This document shows positions 43,594 through 46,029 of a DNA stretch of 46,029 nt, piece by piece; the stretch's first letter is position 1, and each line of letters begins with the position of its first letter. A program made the translations under genes and the position numbers. Where the stretch lies: contig JAABTM010000007.1 in the NCBI GenBank assembly GCA_011389855.1, forward strand, positions 1-46,029. The letters are read 5' to 3'. This stretch comes from Desulfobacteraceae bacterium (GTDB lineage: Bacteria; Desulfobacterota; Desulfobacteria; Desulfobacterales; JAABSP01). The notes beneath the pieces are model-generated. The model worked only from the letters and a program-made list of their open reading frames with translations. It was not told the DNA's origin and made no database searches.

Positions 43594-45312
43594 ATGAGCG
43601 ACGCATATCGCGTCGCCCCCCACGGGGGCGACCTGGTGGAACTTCTTGCCGATCCGGACCGGGTCGGGGAATTTCAGGAACTGGCCATGGACATGCCGAG
43701 CATCAGCCTGTCCAGCCGCCAGCTTTCCGATCTGGAACTCCTGATGAACGGGGCGTATTCGCCCCTTCGGGGGTTCATGAACCGGAAGACCTACGACTCG
43801 GTTCTGGATGGGATGCGGCTCCCCGACGGGGTCCTGTGGCCGCTCCCCATCTGCCTTGACATAACCCAATCCGAGGCGGAAAGGCTAAAGCCGGGAGAGC
43901 AGACGGCCCTTCGGGATTCCGAAGGGTTCATGGTGGCCGTTCTGACCGTGGACGATGTCTGGGAAATCGACAAAAACCGGGAGGCGGACGCCGTCTACGG
44001 CGTCCGGGACAACGCCCACCCCGGCGTGGACCGTCTGTTCAAGTCGGAATCCACCCATTACGTCGGCGGCGCGGTGGAAGGGGTCCAGTATCCGCTCCAT
44101 TTCGCTTTCCGGCGCCTCCGGCACACCCCCCGGGAACTCCGCCGCCTTTACGCCAAACTGGGGTGGCGGCGGGTGGTCGGCTTCCATACCCGAAACCCCA
44201 TTCACCGGGCCCAGTTCGAGATGACCCTCCGGGCCATGGCCGAGGCCAAAGCCAACCTGCTGCTCCATCCGGTGGTGGGCCGGGTCAAGACCGGCGACAT
44301 CGACGCCTACACCCGGACCCGGAGCTACCTGGCCATCAGCCACAAATATCCGCCCAATATGATGCTCCTGAGCCTTTTGCCGTTCACCATGCGGCTGGCC
44401 GGCCCCCGGGAAGCGCTGCTCCACGCCATCATCCGGAAAAACTACGGATGCACCCATTTCATCATCGGCCGCCACCACGCCAGCCCGGGCACCTCTCCGG
44501 ATGAGCGGGTCTTCTACGACCAAAACGGCGCCAAAGAGGCGCTGACGGCCCACAGCTACGAACTGGGCATCGGCATCGTCTCCTTCGACGAGATGGTCTA
44601 CGTCAAAGAGGCGGACGAATACATGCCGGCGGGCGAGGTGGCCCCGGAGGACACGGTCCACGCCATCTCCAACGATGAATTTCACCAGCGGATCCGAACC
44701 GGCAAGCGGGTTCCGGACTGGTTCACCTTCCCGGAGGTGATCGACGTGCTCCAGCGGGCCTATCCGCCGCGTCACCGACAGGGGCTCACGGTCTTCTGCA
44801 CCGGCCTGTCCGGCGCCGGGAAATCGACCATCGCGCGGATCCTCTACGCCCGGCTCCTGGAGATGGGCGGGCGGCCGGTCACCCTCCTGGACGGCGACAT
44901 CGTCCGGCGCAATCTGTCCAGCGAACTGGGATTTTCCAAGGAACACCGGAACATCAATGTCCAGCGCATCGGGTTCGTGGCCAGTGAAATCACCAAAAAC
45001 CGGGGCATCGCCATCTGCGCGCCCATCGCGCCCTATGGCCGGACCCGGGATGAGATCCGGAATCTGATCGAGACCTACGGGGGGTTCGTGGAGGTCCATG
45101 TGGCCACCCCGTTGACGGTATGCGAAGGCAGGGATCGGAAAGGACTGTATGCCAAGGCCCGGGCCGGCCTCATCCAGGGGTTTACCGGGATCAACGACCC
45201 CTACGAACCGCCGCCCAGGCCCGAGGTCTTCATCGACACCACCGACATGACCCCGGACGAGTCGGCCCAGGAGGTGCTCCTCCATCTGGAGCGGACGGGC
45301 TACATCAAATGA
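43594..45312 (+). CDS. Sulfate adenylyltransferase - adenylylsulfate kinase fusion (Sat-CysC)
   Basis: A 572-residue fusion. Residues 1-390 are ATP-sulfurylase-like (LSDLELLMNGAYSPLRGFM, WRRVVGFHTRNPIHRAQFEM, THFIIGRHHASPG) and 395-572 are an APS kinase with P-loop TGLSGAGKSTIA (404-412), DGDIVRRNLSSELGF, and APYGRTRDEIR. Two signature residues of the sulfurylase half differ from the usual pattern: the second His of RNPxHRAH is Gln (Q207), and the Asp of GRDHAG is His (H294). The kinase half looks intact. PAPS made by the kinase would feed sulfotransferases. Dissimilatory sulfate reducers use a separate Sat, so this is probably an assimilatory or decoration enzyme. Start ATG 43594 follows AAGGAATG. 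The next gene on the other strand ends only 10 bases away. Confidence 0.9.
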   Translation: MSDAYRVAPHGGDLVELLADPDRVGEFQELAMDMPSISLSSRQLSDLELLMNGAYSPLRGFMNRKTYDSVLDGMRLPDGVLWPLPICLDITQSEAERLKPGEQTALRDSEGFMVAVLTVDDVWEIDKNREADAVYGVRDNAHPGVDRLFKSESTHYVGGAVEGVQYPLHFAFRRLRHTPRELRRLYAKLGWRRVVGFHTRNPIHRAQFEMTLRAMAEAKANLLLHPVVGRVKTGDIDAYTRTRSYLAISHKYPPNMMLLSLLPFTMRLAGPREALLHAIIRKNYGCTHFIIGRHHASPGTSPDERVFYDQNGAKEALTAHSYELGIGIVSFDEMVYVKEADEYMPAGEVAPEDTVHAISNDEFHQRIRTGKRVPDWFTFPEVIDVLQRAYPPRHRQGLTVFCTGLSGAGKSTIARILYARLLEMGGRPVTLLDGDIVRRNLSSELGFSKEHRNINVQRIGFVASEITKNRGIAICAPIAPYGRTRDEIRNLIETYGGFVEVHVATPLTVCEGRDRKGLYAKARAGLIQGFTGINDPYEPPPRPEVFIDTTDMTPDESAQEVLLHLERTGYIK

Positions 45313-45322
45313 CCGGCGGCGG

Positions 45323-45778
45323 TCAGGACGCCGGTTTCTCTCCGGCCCGCACGATCATCACGGAGCAGGGGGCCTTGTGGGAGATCCGCTTGGCCACGCT
45401 GCCGAACACCACGAGCCCCATCCCGGTCAGGCCGTAGGCCCCCACCACCACCAGGTCGATCTCATTTTCCGACAAATACTGGAGAATTTCGGTGGACACG
45501 TGGCCGTCCAGGACCACAAGGTCATAATCCATGTTTTCCCCCATCCGAACACCGTATTCTTCCTGCATCCGGGTTTCGATCTTCAGAATCAGCGATGCCT
45601 GATCTTCTGACTGGGACTTGAGCAGGGAATCCGCCATGATGGGATTCACCTCCGGCGGCACCACGTGGAGAATGCAGAGGCGGGCGCTGAAATTATCGGC
45701 CATCTCCACGGCCGCGTCAAAGGCGATGTTGGCGTTTTCCGAGAAGTCGACGCAACAGGCAATTTTGTCGATTGGCAT
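45323..45778 (-). CDS. Universal stress protein (UspA family)
   Basis: A 151-residue single-domain Usp. The alpha/beta Rossmann-like fold begins IACCVDFSENANIAFDAAVE, continues with ARLCILHVVPPE, and ends with the ATP-binding loop VGAYGLTGMGLVVFGSVAKR (G-2x-G-9x-G-S pattern) and CSVMIVRAGE. It probably binds ATP and acts as a dimer in stress tolerance. ATG 45778 is preceded by AAAGGACC. It is convergent with the Sat-CysC fusion, with 10 bases between the stops, so the two transcripts probably overlap. Confidence 0.92.
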   Translation of the reverse strand: MPIDKIACCVDFSENANIAFDAAVEMADNFSARLCILHVVPPEVNPIMADSLLKSQSEDQASLILKIETRMQEEYGVRMGENMDYDLVVLDGHVSTEILQYLSENEIDLVVVGAYGLTGMGLVVFGSVAKRISHKAPCSVMIVRAGEKPAS

Positions 45779-45810
45779 GGTGGGTCCTTTCTTGGCATGT
45801 TGCTGAAATG

Positions 45811-45999
45811 TTATGCGACCAGTGATCGCGCTTCATGACCTCTGGCTTCGGAAGGGATAATTTCCGAACGTATGCTGGATTTCGGAATCCCCATTTCCGC
45901 CAGTTCTTCGTCGAGTAGATCCTCCGTGTCGTTCCACTGGATGATCACCTCTTCGTCGCGAATATCGATATGGGCGGCGCACTGATGGAAAAAGTTCTT
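45811..45999 (-). CDS. Fragmentary reading frame at the right window edge
   Basis: On the minus strand a 62-codon frame ends at TAA 45811 and reads KNFFHQCAAHIDIRDEEVII, then an acidic stretch with DLLDEELAEMGIP and the tail SLVA. It has no ATG near its N-terminus, and a TGA at 46002-46000 interrupts the same frame. Upstream of that TGA the frame continues to the window edge. It is therefore the 3' end of a longer gene with a stop or frameshift, or a short gene starting at the GTG of DEEVII. I do not recognise the family. Confidence 0.35.
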   Translation of the reverse strand, partial: KNFFHQCAAHIDIRDEEVIIQWNDTEDLLDEELAEMGIPKSSIRSEIIPSEARGHEARSLVA

Positions 46000-46029
46000 T
46001 CACGCATTTTTTGTAAAATTCTTTGGATG

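Overview
The window is about 60% GC, densely coded, and reads as chromosome from a Desulfobacterota bacterium (sulfate-reducer type, Desulfobacterales-like). This is inferred from the gene set: a periplasmic CbiK cobaltochelatase under a cobalamin riboswitch, a PxxKW-type cysteine-rich protein, a two-gene Pfa-like lipid synthase, a Sat-CysC fusion, and a sigma-54-driven amtB-glnK-glnA operon. No database search was possible.

Left edge (1-2302): a PhoB-type response regulator cut by the window end, a DUF47/PhoU-like gene that has lost its 5' third, and an MltC-like lytic transglycosylase lipoprotein. From 2677 to 13472 on + lies an exopolysaccharide locus. It holds a secreted beta-propeller/dockerin protein, a 1647-residue membrane-anchored protein with two glycoside-hydrolase-like barrels around a DUF2334 deacetylase-like domain, a processive GT2 synthase, a small outer-membrane barrel, a UDP-GlcNAc 2-epimerase and a class V PLP enzyme. 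I think this is the best candidate for an undescribed system: a Pel/PNAG-like polymer machine with a different enzyme set.

13562-16313 on - holds a higBA toxin-antitoxin pair, a PerR-like Fur regulator coupled to citrate synthase, and a 74-residue zinc-ribbon protein. 16694-25135 on + is a two-gene PUFA/polyketide-type synthase: a PfaD enoyl reductase and a 2227-residue KS-AT-ACPx3-KR-DH protein. 25275-30146 holds a PxxKW-type protein, aspartokinase, an aminotransferase and a ClC channel with CBS domains. A secreted parvulin follows.

31405-34789 is the nitrogen module amtB-glnK-glnA, with a sigma-54 promoter and a pair of dyad upstream sites 31 bp apart. A hipBA module follows and looks AT-richer than its surroundings. 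Then come a cobalamin riboswitch with terminator and periplasmic cbiK, an SPFH/zinc-ribbon protein with a zinc-ribbon partner, murJ-ftsB, a DegT-type aminotransferase, a Sat-CysC fusion with altered signature residues, a convergent universal stress protein, and a fragmentary reading frame at the right edge.

A dispersed palindromic repeat with GTAGGGGCGA termini occurs three times, and in two copies its end supplies the stop codon of the preceding gene. No tRNA, rRNA, CRISPR array or transposase was found.
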